Shown piece by piece: positions 1 to 12,300 of a stretch of DNA of 64,000 nucleotides. The stretch is from Pleodorina starrii (taxonomy: Eukaryota > Chlorophyta > Chlorophyceae > Chlamydomonadales > Volvocaceae): assembly GCA_030267565.1 (NCBI GenBank), contig BRXU01000001.1, positions 558,001 to 622,000 on the forward strand, written 5' to 3'. The notes below the pieces were generated by a model that worked only from the letters and a program-made list of their open reading frames with translations, was not told the DNA's origin and did no database searches. Within the stretch, counting starts at the first letter, position 1, and every line of letters begins with the position of its first letter. The position numbers were made by a program, and so were the translations under genes.

Positions 1-306
1 GGGGAAGGAAAGGGGGGGGAAAGGTGCCGCGTCGGAGAGCCGAGCTTGGGGCCGGGAGCCGGATGACGTAACGGGGGGGGAGAGGGGAATGAAGGGTTGG
101 TACTTGGTAGAGAAATGAAGGGGGAGGTATGAAGTAGGAGAGGAGAGGAGAGAAGGGGGTTGCAGGGCCCCCTGTCTCCTCCTCCTGGCCCCCTGCCACC
201 CGACTGGTCTGACACCTGGCCCCTGGCGCCTGGCTGGCAGCCGCCGCCCTGCTCCTCTCTGCAGCACCTCCACGCATGACCCCCCGCGGGCTTGTGGCTG
301 CGGCTG

Positions 307-3300
307 ATGGACGCACTGTACCGGTATATGGACACCCCCTTGTGTGTGTGCGTGTTGCTGGCCCTGTGTTTCTCTGCGCCCCGTCCGAGCTTCCTCCCCT
401 CCCCTCCCCCTCCCCCCTCTGCCGCGGTGCTTCACTGCAGCCTGGCCTCCGACTCCGCCTTCGCTCGGCGGCTGGTGTGGGGCACCTGCCGCGGCCGCCG
501 CTCCGACGCGTGCACTCTGGCCCTCCTCAGCGGAGTGGTGGAGTTCCAGCCTCTGCTGCTGGAGGCGCTGCTGGAGCACGAGAGGGAGTGCGAGGTGGGA
601 GGGTGTGTGCGTGTAATGGGGGGGGTCAGGGTGCATCCGGACTGCAGGGGTGATGAAGGTCACACCGCTGGCGGGCGCGGCTAGGATGGGGGCGAGGCAG
701 AGGCAGGGGGGGAGGGGTGCACCCGCGTTCCTCCAGCCCACACCGCGTTAGGTGCGATGTCCCTCGTGAGACATCCCGCCCGCCCCCGCCCCCGCCCCCG
801 CCTCTCCTGAGCAGCGGTGGGGATCACGTGAACCATCATGTGGTCCGGCCCACACCGGCAGGGCCCCGACCCGTTGGGCCGCGGTGCTGTGTTGTAGGGG
901 CTTCCGGCCACCTCCTGCGATCCTCCTGGCCACCTGCGTTGCCTCCTTTGCCTCCCGCCTCCTGCTGCTGCTGCCTGCTGGTCCCCTCATGTTACCTCTC
1001 CTTTCCTTTCCTTTCGTTCCATCGCTGGCGTATCATCTCCTGTTTACCCCCCTCCCTGACGTGTATGACCCCCTCCTCCTCTTCCTTCTCCTCCTTATTC
1101 TCCTCCTTCTCCTTCTCCTCCTCCTCCTCCTCACCCACCGCCACCGCCGCCCTCAGGCTCTGGAGCAATGGAGCCAGGAGGAGCACCACTGGGCACTGGC
1201 GGGCGGCCCCGCACTCATCAACATGGCACCAGAAGCACTGTCGCTGTTGTTGCAAGAACAGTACGACTTCGACTACAGACCTGTCGTACTGCCGTATAAC
1301 GCCCCCGCCGTCGCGACGCAGTTCGGTGGCGGCGGCGGTGGCGGCGGCTCCTTCGCCGCGGCGGCGGCGCAGCCGCCGCCGCCGGCCACCTCCGCCGCCG
1401 CTGCCGAAGGCGGCGGCGGCGCCGCCTCCGGCATGCCCCTTGCCTACTGCCAGTTCCGACGGCGCGAGGACTTGGAGAGGGCGGTTGCCGCGCCGCTGGT
1501 GGTGCCGGCCAAGCGCCCGCGCGCCGGCGGACTGGCCGCCTCTGCCTCCGCCTCTGGTGGCGGCGGCGGCGCCGGCGCTGCGTCTCTGCTAGCGCTGCTG
1601 CCCGTGTCTCTGTGGGAGGCTGGTGCGGTGGCCTCCTCGCGGCTGCCCCAGCGCAACGACTCTGCTGTGTTGCCGTTCTTCTCGCTGGTGTTTGGACGGC
1701 TGCCGAGGGGGCTGCAGAGGGCGGACCCGCACGCGGCCGGCACACTGTGGGGCGGGGGGCTGCAGGCGGTGCTGCTGCACAGGCGGCCCGCGGCGTACAG
1801 GTGGGCAGGGCGCAAGCGGGAGGCGCGACGGGCGAAGGCGGTGGGGCCTGGGGTGGGGTGGTGGGTATTCGGATAAGCTGTGCGGATTAGCTTGGGTGGG
1901 GGTTGCGAAAGTGTGGAGTGTGCGGGGACCGCTCCGCGTGTTCGAGGAGGTATCAGCGGCGCACGTTGCGGAGGGGGTAAGGGACGCGGGGGGGCGGGGG
2001 GGGGGGGTAAAGGGCGCTGGGGGCGTTGTCTGCTTTGGGTTGGGTGCCGCCTTCCTACACTGGCCCAAAGACACCGCCTGTGTCCGGTCCGGTCCCAACC
2101 CGGTTCCGGAGCCACTGCGGCCTTTCGGGGCAACTCGAGATACCAAACGGACGCTCATCCGCCGCTCCTCCGACCTCGGCCCCACCCCCATATCCCCCAT
2201 CCCATATCTCAGGTAACTGCGTTGCGTTTCCTCGTCCCGGGCCGTTTTAATTACCCCCCATCCCTCATCCCCCCCCCCGACCCCGACCCCGACCCCACCG
2301 CCCGCAGGTGGGCCCCCTGGGGCACCCCCCCCGATGTGAGCGAGGAGGCGGGGGTGGTGGGCACGCTGTTTGATGCACATGCGGCGGAGCCGCTGCCCAA
2401 GTCCTGGATGAGGGTGAGGCGGGAGGGTGGGGAGGGTGGGGTGAGGCGGGAAGGGGGTGTGCGGCTGGAGGAAGACGGATGAGGCAACCAAGCAAGCCGG
2501 CGGACCCGCAGCGCGTATGCCCCGACCCGAATCGAACCGACCCGACCCGCTGTACCAGCCCGCCCACTTCCGCCCACCCACCTACCCGCCCACCCACTCA
2601 GACGGTGGTTTCCTCACACCCCCCTTTCTCCCCTCGTTATCACTGCGGACTGGAAACCAACCCTCTTTCCCTCTTTCTCCCCCTCCCCCTCCCCTCAGGA
2701 GCTGGACTCCAATGATGACGGGGTGGTGGCGTATCGGGAGTTCCTGCTGGCCTACCTGAGGCACAGGGGAGGTGAGGGAGGGAGGTGAGGGAGGGGGGGC
2801 GGGTCCGCATGTAGGGCTGGGGCCGGGGCTCGGAAAGGAAAGTTGAGGCGGGGAGGGGAGGGTTCCGCGGGCGAAGAGCGGCTCGGGTCGGAGGGATCCG
2901 GGAGAGGGGGCCCGGGCCCCGCGGGAAGGTTGGTGCCTGGGCGGGTTGAGGAAGGTCGAGTACCGGTCTGCACCCCACACCACCCCACACCACCCCGGCT
3001 CCGGTTCCTCCCTCCCCCTCTTCCTCCCCCCCCCCGTCCCCCCTCCCCAGGTGACTTCCTGGGTCCGCAGCTGGGCTCTGAGACGGGCGAGGGACCGCAG
3101 CGCAGCGCCAGTAAGGCCTCGGCGGCGGTGGAGGGCGCGGAGGAGGCCAACGGAGCAGGAGCGGGCACAACAGCAGCAGCAGCCGGCGGTGACGGTGGTG
3201 ACGGTGCGGACGCGGTCTCGGGTGCTGCGGCTCCGGCTGCTGGCCCCCCGGGCTCCTCCACTGGCACCGGCAGCGGCGCGGGGGTTCGCGGCTGGCAGCG

Positions 3301-6300
3301 GGCTGCTCGGGCGGTGGCTCAGGGGCAGCTGTCGCAGGCGTTCTGGGACCGGGCCAATGCGTTGCAGCTCATCAGGTGCGGCGACGAGTGTGTCAGGGGG
3401 GGGGGGTCAGGGGGGCAGGGTCGGTGTCAGTGGCAGAGTCAGCGAGGCTTCTTCTTCCCCCCCCCCTCCCGCCGGGTGCAAGGGAGTTCTGGGCGAAGGC
3501 CGAGCGGGCGGCGGTGGCCTTGTGGCGGCGGCCCCGGCGCTCCCGTCCCTCGCCGGGGAGGAGTTGGGGGCGCCTCTTCTCTGCGGATGTTCGGATGCGC
3601 GGATTTCGCAGCTGGGCATGGAGGACAGGTTTCCATTACTGGGCGCTGCGCTGCGGTGCGCTGCTGCGCTGTGTCGGGACCGGCAGGTGGTGGTGTACGT
3701 AGTGGGGGTGCCGGTCGGGTGCCGCCAAGATACCGGCCGGCGGCAGCCGAGGGAGCGGTCAACGGGATGAGGGAGAGGAGCGCGAGCGCCCCCCCCCCGC
3801 CCGCCCCCCCCCCCCACACCCCGTTGATTCTGGTACCCGAGCGCCAGGTCCGCACCACACTGCACCGCACTGCACTGGCCTGCACCACACTGCCCTGGCC
3901 TGCGCTGCTGTAGCTCCCAGGCCACAGCCCTGCCGCCCTGTCCGCCCCGGTCCCCGGTGGAGCGGCGGCGTACGATGCAGCGGCACACATCGCGGGGCGG
4001 GTTGTGTGACGCGGTAGGGTACCTGCGGCCTGCCGGGCCGGGCTGGCGACACCTAACCTATGGATCGGTGGGTCGATACATGTCTCTCACCACCACCACC
4101 ATCACCATCGCCCCTCCCGCGGGAGGGCAGCCGGAACCCCGCGTCGCGTCACGTGTTGCCACCCCCGCCTCTCTCTTCCGCTCCTCTCCGCTCCTCTCCC
4201 TCCCCTCTCTCTCCTCCTGTCTTCCCTCCTGGTGTCGCAGGGACCGCGACGGCGAGGCGCAGATGGCGGCCCGGCAGGTGCGTGTGGGTGTGAGGGTGTG
4301 GGTGGGTGTATGGATGGGCGTGTGTGTGTGGGCGTGTGTTGCGGCAGGCGCGTGGCGGATGTATGTCCAGGTCAGGTCAGGTCAGGTCGCACACGTCGCA
4401 TAGCTGATGCATCGCGGCGGCTGCCACCGGGGCGGTCCTCGGGGTGGGTGGGGGTTGTAGGGGTGGGGGGCTCCGCTGGGTGCCCTCTGGGACGTCCGTC
4501 TGAAAGCCCTAGCCATGCGACGACCCATCCTTATCCTCATCCTCATCTCGCCTCTCACATCACATCACATCAGTGACATCGACGCCACCGCCGGCGGATT
4601 GCCTGTGTGCCTTTGTGCCCGTGTGTGTTTGTTCCGCCGCAGGAGGCCCTCCTGAAGGCCGAGCGGGGCGGCGCACACGGACCGGCGGCGGCCGGGGGTG
4701 CGGCGGGCGGCGGCGGCGGTGGCGGCATGGCGGCGGTGCGGCAGCTGGGTGCCCGGGCGCTCGGGGCGCTAGGAGGTGGGTGGCTGGGGGGAGGGGAGGT
4801 TTACCTGGGCTGCCTGGTTTACGTGGTTTACGTGGAACCCCCGGTGCCATTCACACCTGGAGAGCGAGGCGGCGAAGTAGCCGGCAGGCGGGTCCCGCCC
4901 AGCGCCCCCCAAACCCCCCAGCCTACCTACCTACCTACCTACTTATTGGACCGGCCGGTTCACCGTCGTACCGCTCGTCCACATCCGGGCCCCGGGGCCC
5001 AGCTGCCCCCCGCCTCCCTCCGGGGGCCGGCACACCCGACCGGCCAGCTGACAGCTGACCGACATGCCCCGGAGAGAGCAGAGCCACGTCCCGGCCCCCT
5101 CCCCACCCCCTCGCCTCGCCTCGCCCGGCCCTTGGGGTGGTGGTGGTGGTGGTGGTGGTAGTGGTAGGGGTGGTGGTAGTGGTAGGGGTGGTGGGGGTCA
5201 CTGCAGCTCCCCTATGTCGTCGTGTCGTGCTTTCCCAGTTCCCATTTCCCAGTTCAAACCACCCACTCACCCACCCGCTGTCAGCCTCTGTCAAATTGCC
5301 TCTATGGACGCTCATACTCCTTACCCTCCCCCGCCCCCCCCCCACACACCCCCACCCACACCCCTTCCCTCCCTGCAGGCATGCTGGGTGGCGGCGGTGG
5401 CGGCTCCCAGCTGCCGCTTGTATCTCTGGCGGGTCTGGACAGCGTCACCCCCGAGGAGCTGAGTGAGGTGCAGCGCTGCGCCTGGATCACATACGGAAAC
5501 CTGCGGACAGCCGCCAGGTGGGGTGTGGGAAGGGGGGGGAGGGGCCGGCGTGCAATTGTGTGTGTGGGGGGGCGCCTTACGAGGAGCTGGGCGCCAGGGG
5601 CTGCGGTTCTGGATGCGGGCGGGCTGGGTCGGGCATGTCTGTCGTCCGTAGGATGGGAGGGCACCTGCCCGCCGGCCCGCCCCCGCACGTCTTCCATCGA
5701 CCCGCCATTACACTCCTCAGCGCTCCCCCTCCTCTCCTCTTCTCTGGGAGAACCGCACCGGACCTCATGCGCCGGGCCTGCAGCTGCCCTGCCGTCCCAC
5801 CCTGTCCCCGCCCCCAGCTGCCTGGGCCCCCCCCACACCCTGGCATGCCCCTGCCGCCCTCCCCTTCCCGTGTGTCCCTCTCCCTCCCCTGCAGGTACCT
5901 CGAGGCCGCCAAGGTTGACGGATACGTGGCGGCGGGTGGGGGCGGTGGGGGCCCGCAGGTGTGGCTCACCCCCTGGCAGGCGGCGGAGAAGGCGGCGCTG
6001 GAGTCGGTGATGCGCGGACTGAGGCAGCCCGGCCTCATGTTCGGTCACCAGCAGCAGCAGCAGCACCCCCACCCCCAGCACGGCGGCGGGGAGGGCAGCC
6101 CGGTGTCGTTCGGGCCTCGCGGCCCCCGGTCCTGGCTGCAGGCGCTGTCGGGGGCGGTGGCACCAGCGGCCAACGGCGCGGGGGGGAGCTTCGCCGACGG
6201 CTCGGCGGCTGGCTGCAGGTGGGGCTGGGGGAGGGGCCCAGGGGGAGGGGGGGCACGGGGAGGGGGTTGGGGTTGGGCTCGGGTTGTGCCCTGGCGCCTT

Positions 6301-9300
6301 GGGTCTGCGGCTGGTGGGACTCTACCATCCCTGAGGTGGGCACTGGGTGCATCGGCACTGCACGGCACTGCACGGCATTGCACGGCATTGCATTTCCATG
6401 CACCCGGGAGTGGGCCCGGGGGGTTGGTGACCTCCGCTCCGCTCTTTTCTCTTTCGCCCACCGGTCGTTCTCGTCCTGCCCCAGTGACACGCCCTGCCGC
6501 CCTGCCAGCCTCTGCTTCCCCTCCCTCACCGTCGCTGTCCGTGCCTGCTCACCCCCTCACCCCCTCCCCCTCCCTCCTCTCCCCTCCCCCTGTCGTCCTC
6601 CTCCTCGCCCTGCCCTCCCCCCTTTTCTCCCCTCTCTCCCCCTCTCCCCCTCTCTCTCCCCCTCCCCCCCAGGTCCCAGCCCCGCGACTCCGTGTTGTTG
6701 GAGCTGCTGGTGGACCTGGCCGCCAGCAGTCGGTCAGCGGCCCACGGGGAGGTGCTGGCGGAGGGGGATGAGGCGCCGGTGGGGCCACTGGCGGGGCACT
6801 CGCCGCTGCTCATGGGAAGGTCGCTGGCGGCGGTGGCGGCGCAGGTGGGCTGGGGGGATGGGGGTGGGGTGAGGGAGGGAGGCGGGGGAGGTGGGCGGGT
6901 GGGTGGGTCAGGCGTCGAGGGAGGAGGAAGGGGGATCCGGGGGAGACTCCCTTCCAGCCCAGCCAAGCCAAGCCAAGTCAAGCCCGGCCAGGGGCCGCAA
7001 AGGGCGTCTCTCCGCTAACGCCGCCCCTCCGCTGCGGTACCTTGTTGTTTACCCACCCCCCGGTGGGAGGCCGGCTCCGGTAGGACCCGGGCCCAGCCTG
7101 GTTGGGTGCGGCTAGCGGCCTATCAGCCATCCAGCCAGCCAGCCGGACACACACACCCGGGCGGCACTCACTCCGCACAATGCCCATGCGCCCATACCGG
7201 TACGCCCATACGCCCATACCGGTACGCCCATACACCACCCAACGGCCTTGCTCCCACCGTGTTCTCCCTCCCGCCCCCTCCCGGCCCCCCCCCTCCCCGC
7301 GGTATCATCCTTGGCACCCCTCCCCTCCCAACCCCTTCCCCCCCTGTCCTGTCCCATCCCATCCTGTGCTGTCCCGTCCTGTGTTTCCCCGCAGCTGGGA
7401 GCTGACTCCGCTGACGAGGTGGCCACCGCAGTGGGGGGTCTGGCGCTGGCCATTGCCGGCGAGGGGGCCTCTAGGGAGGGATTGACACCGCCGGTGGGGG
7501 GGCTGGATGAGGTGTTCTGTGCCTCGGCGCTGAGGCTGGCGGCGGAGGACATCTGGGCGTTTGTGGTGGACATGCAGGTGGGGTGGGTGGGTGGGTGGGT
7601 GGGTAGGTGGGTGCGGAGCGGAGCGGAGTGTGTGGGCATGTGTAGGGGTGGGGGTTATCCACGTATAGGCCGGAGCCCGTAAACGGTATGAAATCAGAAA
7701 AGTCCTTCCTGTCTGCAAAAGAAAAACGAGGTAAACTTGCAAGCAGCAAGGGCGTTAGATACAAACCGAGAAATTGTAGCGAGTCCGAGTTGAGCCGCCA
7801 CGTGACGAGGACGAGACGAGACGTAATGGTGGAAGCTGAAAATTCGCCGAGGCTGTGAGGTGACACGTTGCTGAACTGGTCGAGAAAATGCGGCTGGGAT
7901 GCAAGGAACGCCCCAATTCCCGAAGCCCGCGAGGACCCAACTCACCTACAGCAGGCAAAGAGAAGGACGCAGAGCAAGGAAAGGGCGACGTCAGCAGACA
8001 GGGGGGGGGAGATGGGGGATGGGGGCCGGGAACTGCGCCATCACCCGCTAGTGGTGCTTGCCAGGTTTGTTTACCGCCCTCCGCTGTCGCCCGGCCCCGG
8101 CCCTGGCCTCCGCACTATCTGTCCCTGCCCCTGTCCCTGCCCGTCCTCCACCGCCCCCCCGCCCCCCCCCTGCCCCTCCCCCCCTGCCCCCTGCCCCCCC
8201 TCCTCCCCCTCAGGCGCTGGTGGACAGTGTCATCTCCCCGCTGGTGTCTGCTGCGGATCAGAGTATGCCCATCATTCAGAGGGAGTCCATAAAGACCATC
8301 TTCGGGGACACCAACATTGAGCTCATACTGGGTAGGGCGGTGGGGGAGGGGAGGGGTATAAAGAGAATTTCGCAGCGGTGAAGGAGGAGGGGAGGGGGGG
8401 TACCTACGTATAGGCCGGAGCCTGTGGGAAGGGGGGGGAGAGGAAAGGGGACGGGGCGGAGGAGCAGGTGGCTGTGGGGTGGTGGGGGTGGTGAGGTGCG
8501 GTGCGGTGGGGTGTGATGAGGTTTGATTCTTTGATACGGACGAGCAGACGGACGGTGGCGAAGGGATGGGGGTGGGGTGGGGCGGGCGGCGACGGGGAGG
8601 GAAGAGGTGGTCGTGATCACCGGAGGGATTGGGGGCGGTAGGTGGAGGAGGAGGCTTGCCAGAGGGCTCCACGCGCGTGTGGCTGACCCACCCCCACCCC
8701 ACCCCAGTACCCAACACTCGTTCGTCCCCTCGCGGCCCATCCCGGCCGGGCCCCTGCGGGAATCGCGCCCGCCTCCCTTCCTGCCTCTCCCCTTCCGCCT
8801 CCCGCTCCCCTTCCTCCCCCTCCCCTCCACTCACCGCGCCCGTACTCCCTCCCTCCCTCTCCCTCCCAACCTCTCCCTCCCAACCTCTCCCTTGATTGAA
8901 ATACGAACCAACCGAAAACCCTAAAACCCCTCCCTCTCCCCTCCCCCCTCCCCCCCAATCACCCCCCCCCAGAGTACGAGATCGAGATCCTGAAGCTGCT
9001 AACCCGGCAGTGGCGTGTGAGTGCCCGCACCGGTCTGGTGGTTCCCTCGGTTGCGGGTCCCGCTCACTACCTGATGGGCAGTGTGCAGCGCAAGGTGGCG
9101 GCAAGCAGACTGAGGGCGTACAGCGGGGAGTTCCCACCGCTGGCGGAGCAGGTGGGGGGGAGGGGGAGGGAAGGGAGGGAGGAGGGAGGAGGGAGTGGTG
9201 ATACACGCAACGGGACGGAACGGGACGGGACGGGACGGGACGGGACGGGACGGGACGGGACGGGACGGGACGGGACGGGACGGGACGGGACGGGACGGGA

Positions 9301-12300
9301 CGGGACGGGACGGGACGGGACGGGACGGGACGGGACGACCTTCCCTTCACCGCGGCCCCACCGGGCCCGGCCAGGCCAGGCCAGGCCAGGCCAGGCCAGG
9401 CTGGCCGCATGTAAGCATTGTCCCGGCCCGGCCCGGCCGTTGATCCATAACGTGACCACCCGCCCGCCCCCGCCCCGCCGCCGTTCTCTCTCCCCCGCCA
9501 TCCTGACTGACCCCTCATCTGCGCTCCACCCTCCTCCCCACCCCCCACCTCTCGGATCAATCCGCCGCCCCCATCTGTCTGTCTCGCTTGCGTCGCCTCC
9601 GTCCCACCCCTGCGGTTTCATCACCTTCATCACCTTCATTAACCCCGCCTCTCCCCCCCCCTCCCTCAACCCTCTCCTCCCCCTCCCTCCTCGCAGCTCG
9701 GCGTGGACCCCCTCTCCGCGGGTGTGCAGCTGCGCCCCCTGCTGACCGACCCGGGGGTCGCTGGGGATGTGTTGGAGCTGCTGCTGAGACTGGCGACAGC
9801 CTACCAGAACTACCTGGACCGGATTGACGCGTCGCTGCAGGTGGGCGGGAGGGGGGGGGGAAAGAGGGGGGGAGGGGGTGGGGAGGGAGAGGGGGGGGGC
9901 GGGGGTTGGCGGTGAGTGTAGAGGCACTGAACAACGGCTGTTGATAGGGGGGCAGGGGGGAAGCGGTAATGAGACGCGCATTGGGCCCAGGCCGTGCGCG
10001 CATTGGGCGCGCATTGGACGCGCGCGGTTCACCTCACCTCACCTCACCTGGCTCCTGACTCTCCACGTCTACCCTGCCTGACTTACGGCCTGCTGCACAG
10101 CACACGTCTCACTTCACACGTCGCACAAATGTGTGCCTAGATGTGTATTCCCACTGGTGGCGGGTGGGTGTTGTGGGGGCCGGCACAGCACCAGCAACAG
10201 GCTCACTCGCTCACGTCCTGGTGTATACATCTGCGCTGCACTACCCCACACTGCGCTACCTCACACCGCACCAAACCCCACACTACCCCGCCCCGCACCG
10301 CCCCGCGCAGGAGCTGCTTGCCTGCCTGGACCGCGACGAGAAGGGCACCCTCACGGCGCTGCTGCGAAGGTTCACCAGGCCGGTCAAGATGAAGACAAAC
10401 GACGGAGCGGCGGCGGCGGCGGCGGCAGCCAAAACCGGCGCCGACGGCGCCGCAGCCGACGGCGCGGAGGCCGACGACAGCGACAGCGACAGCGACAGTG
10501 AGCCGGAGGGCGCTGGCGGGGACGCGGACAAGGCCAAGGGAGAGGGTGGCAAGGGTGGCGGGGAGAAGGACAAGGAGAAGGACAAGGAAAAGGACAAGGA
10601 GGGCAAGGAGGAGAAGAAGGGCACGGAGGGTGTCAAGATCAGCGCCAAGCGACTGACTCACGCGCCCGTGCACCACGTGCGGCCGCTGCTGAGTGTACGG
10701 CAGATGGCGCGGTACGGCGCGGGTGCGGAGGTGGAGGCGTGCCTGCGCAAGCCCTCCGCGCACCTCGCCTCGCTGGCCTTCCTAGCGACTATTTGCAGGT
10801 GGGCGGGGAGGGGCAGGTTTGGGGGGGGCGGCAGGTTTGGGGGGGGGGCCGCGGTGGGGGCAGGGGGGCGGGCAGTGCTCGATCTCGCGCCATCCGTAAC
10901 CATTGCCGGGACCATCGCCTACCTCTCGCTATGTGCCCTTCCGTTACCCCTCCCCCCACTTACCTCCCGTGCCGTACCTCCCGTGCCGTACTAACCGTCC
11001 TCACCTCTAGGTCCATCACCACCGCCCAGGAGCAGCTCGCGGTGGTCCAGGCCGCCGTCGACTCCGGGGAGGGGGCGACCGGGGCCGGTGCAGGGGCAGG
11101 GGAGGCGGGAGCGGCGGCGGCGGCGGGCCCTGCGTCGATGCCGTTTGCTGGCGCTGGAGCTGCCACCGCCGCCTCCCGGAAGGGCGCCAGCGCCAGCTCC
11201 CGATTCGGGTTCGGATTCGGTTTCGGCAGGAAGGCGGCGGACGGCCGGGGCGGCAAGGGCGGCCAGGCGGCGGGCGCGGCTCCGTCGGTGGCGGCTGCGG
11301 CTGCTGGCTCCCTGGCTGGCGGCGTGAGCGGGCGGCGGCCGGGGCGGGGTGGTGGCGGCGGTGTGATGTCGGCGGTGGCTGGGGGTGTTCGGCGGGCCTG
11401 GCAGATGGTGCTGGGGGTGCGGGTGGCCCGGGTGCTGCCGCTGGGGGCCGACCTGCACCCGCTATTCCAGGTGAGAGGGGGGTGACTGGGGGGGGGCCTG
11501 AGGGCGGGGGGCTGAGGGGGGCTGGTGGGGGCTGCGGCGCAGCGGGGTGGGTGCGAGTGCCCGGTGGCAGCGGGAGGCACTGCCCGGTGCAGCCAGCCCC
11601 CGAGGGGAGGGGAGTGCGGCCTGCGGGGCGCCCCGCCCTTCCGTTTCTCCGCCTTCCGCCCCCTCTCCGCACCGCCAGCCGCCAGCCGCCAGCCGCCAGC
11701 CCGCTCGTTCCACACAGTCACCGCCCGACCCGTCTCTCCGCCCCGTCCTTTGCCTAGATCCTTTGCCAGCCCACCACATAACCCACCCACACCCTTTCCC
11801 CTGTTCCTCCCCTGCCCTGCCCTGCTCCCCTGCTCCCGTGCTCCTGCCGTGCTCCCCGCTCCCGTGTCCCGGGGGCCGTGTGTTTCAGTCCCCGCCCCCC
11901 GGCCCCGGCGGTGTTCCCCGCTCCGCCCCCGCCATCACCTCCGAGCACCGCGTGGCTCTGCGGGGTGTGGGTGCCGCGGTGCTGTCGGCGGAGGGTGTGG
12001 GGGCGGATCTGGGGGGAGGCGCCACACTGACGGAGCGGCTGGACGTGTGGATGGAGGAGAGGCTGCTGGCGGGTGGGTGGGGGGGTGGGGGGGGGGAAGG
12101 GAGGGGGGAGAGGGGGAGGGGCAAGGGGGGGTGGAGGGGCAGGGGTAAGGATGGGGAGGGGGATAGAGAGGAGGGGAGGGAGAGGACAGGGAGGTGGGCG
12201 AGAGGGAGGGGGCCTGGGGGCTGGGGGCTGGGGGTTAAGCTGATGGTCTGATTTGAAGGAGCGGAGGGCGGGGGGCGGGGGATGCTGCTGCTGGAGGCGG

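Larger units (their letters stand above)
441..10798 (+). other. Giant gene, N-terminal and middle exons
   Basis: Exons, all in phase: 441-594, 1157-1800, 2308-2413, 2699-2771, 3051-3375, 4241-4277, 4643-4775, 5379-5517, 5895-6218, 6673-6844, 7395-7577, 8214-8331, 8973-9151, 9697-9840, 10311-10798. The 644-nt exon at 1157 contains a Gly/Ala-rich insert between two better-ordered segments. Exons 6673-9840 encode soluble, helix-rich sequence without recognised motifs. Exon 10311-10798 begins with a degenerate EF-like loop (DRDEKGTL, lacking the final acidic residue) and contains a strongly charged Asp/Ser then Lys/Glu repeat tract. In exon 8973-9151 a GTGAGT-like string lies inside the open frame, and I kept it as coding because the frame and the next acceptor agree. 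Confidence 0.68.

Noticed and set aside
9014..9151. Intron starting at the GTGAGT-like string at 9014
   Set aside because: The frame stays open through it, the sequence reads as ordinary protein and the next donor at 9152 keeps phase with the exon at 9697.
8115..9560. 481-codon minus-strand ORF
   Set aside because: Antisense to real exons at 8214, 8973 and through the CGGGA microsatellite; composition is Pro/Arg/Ser repeat, no motif.
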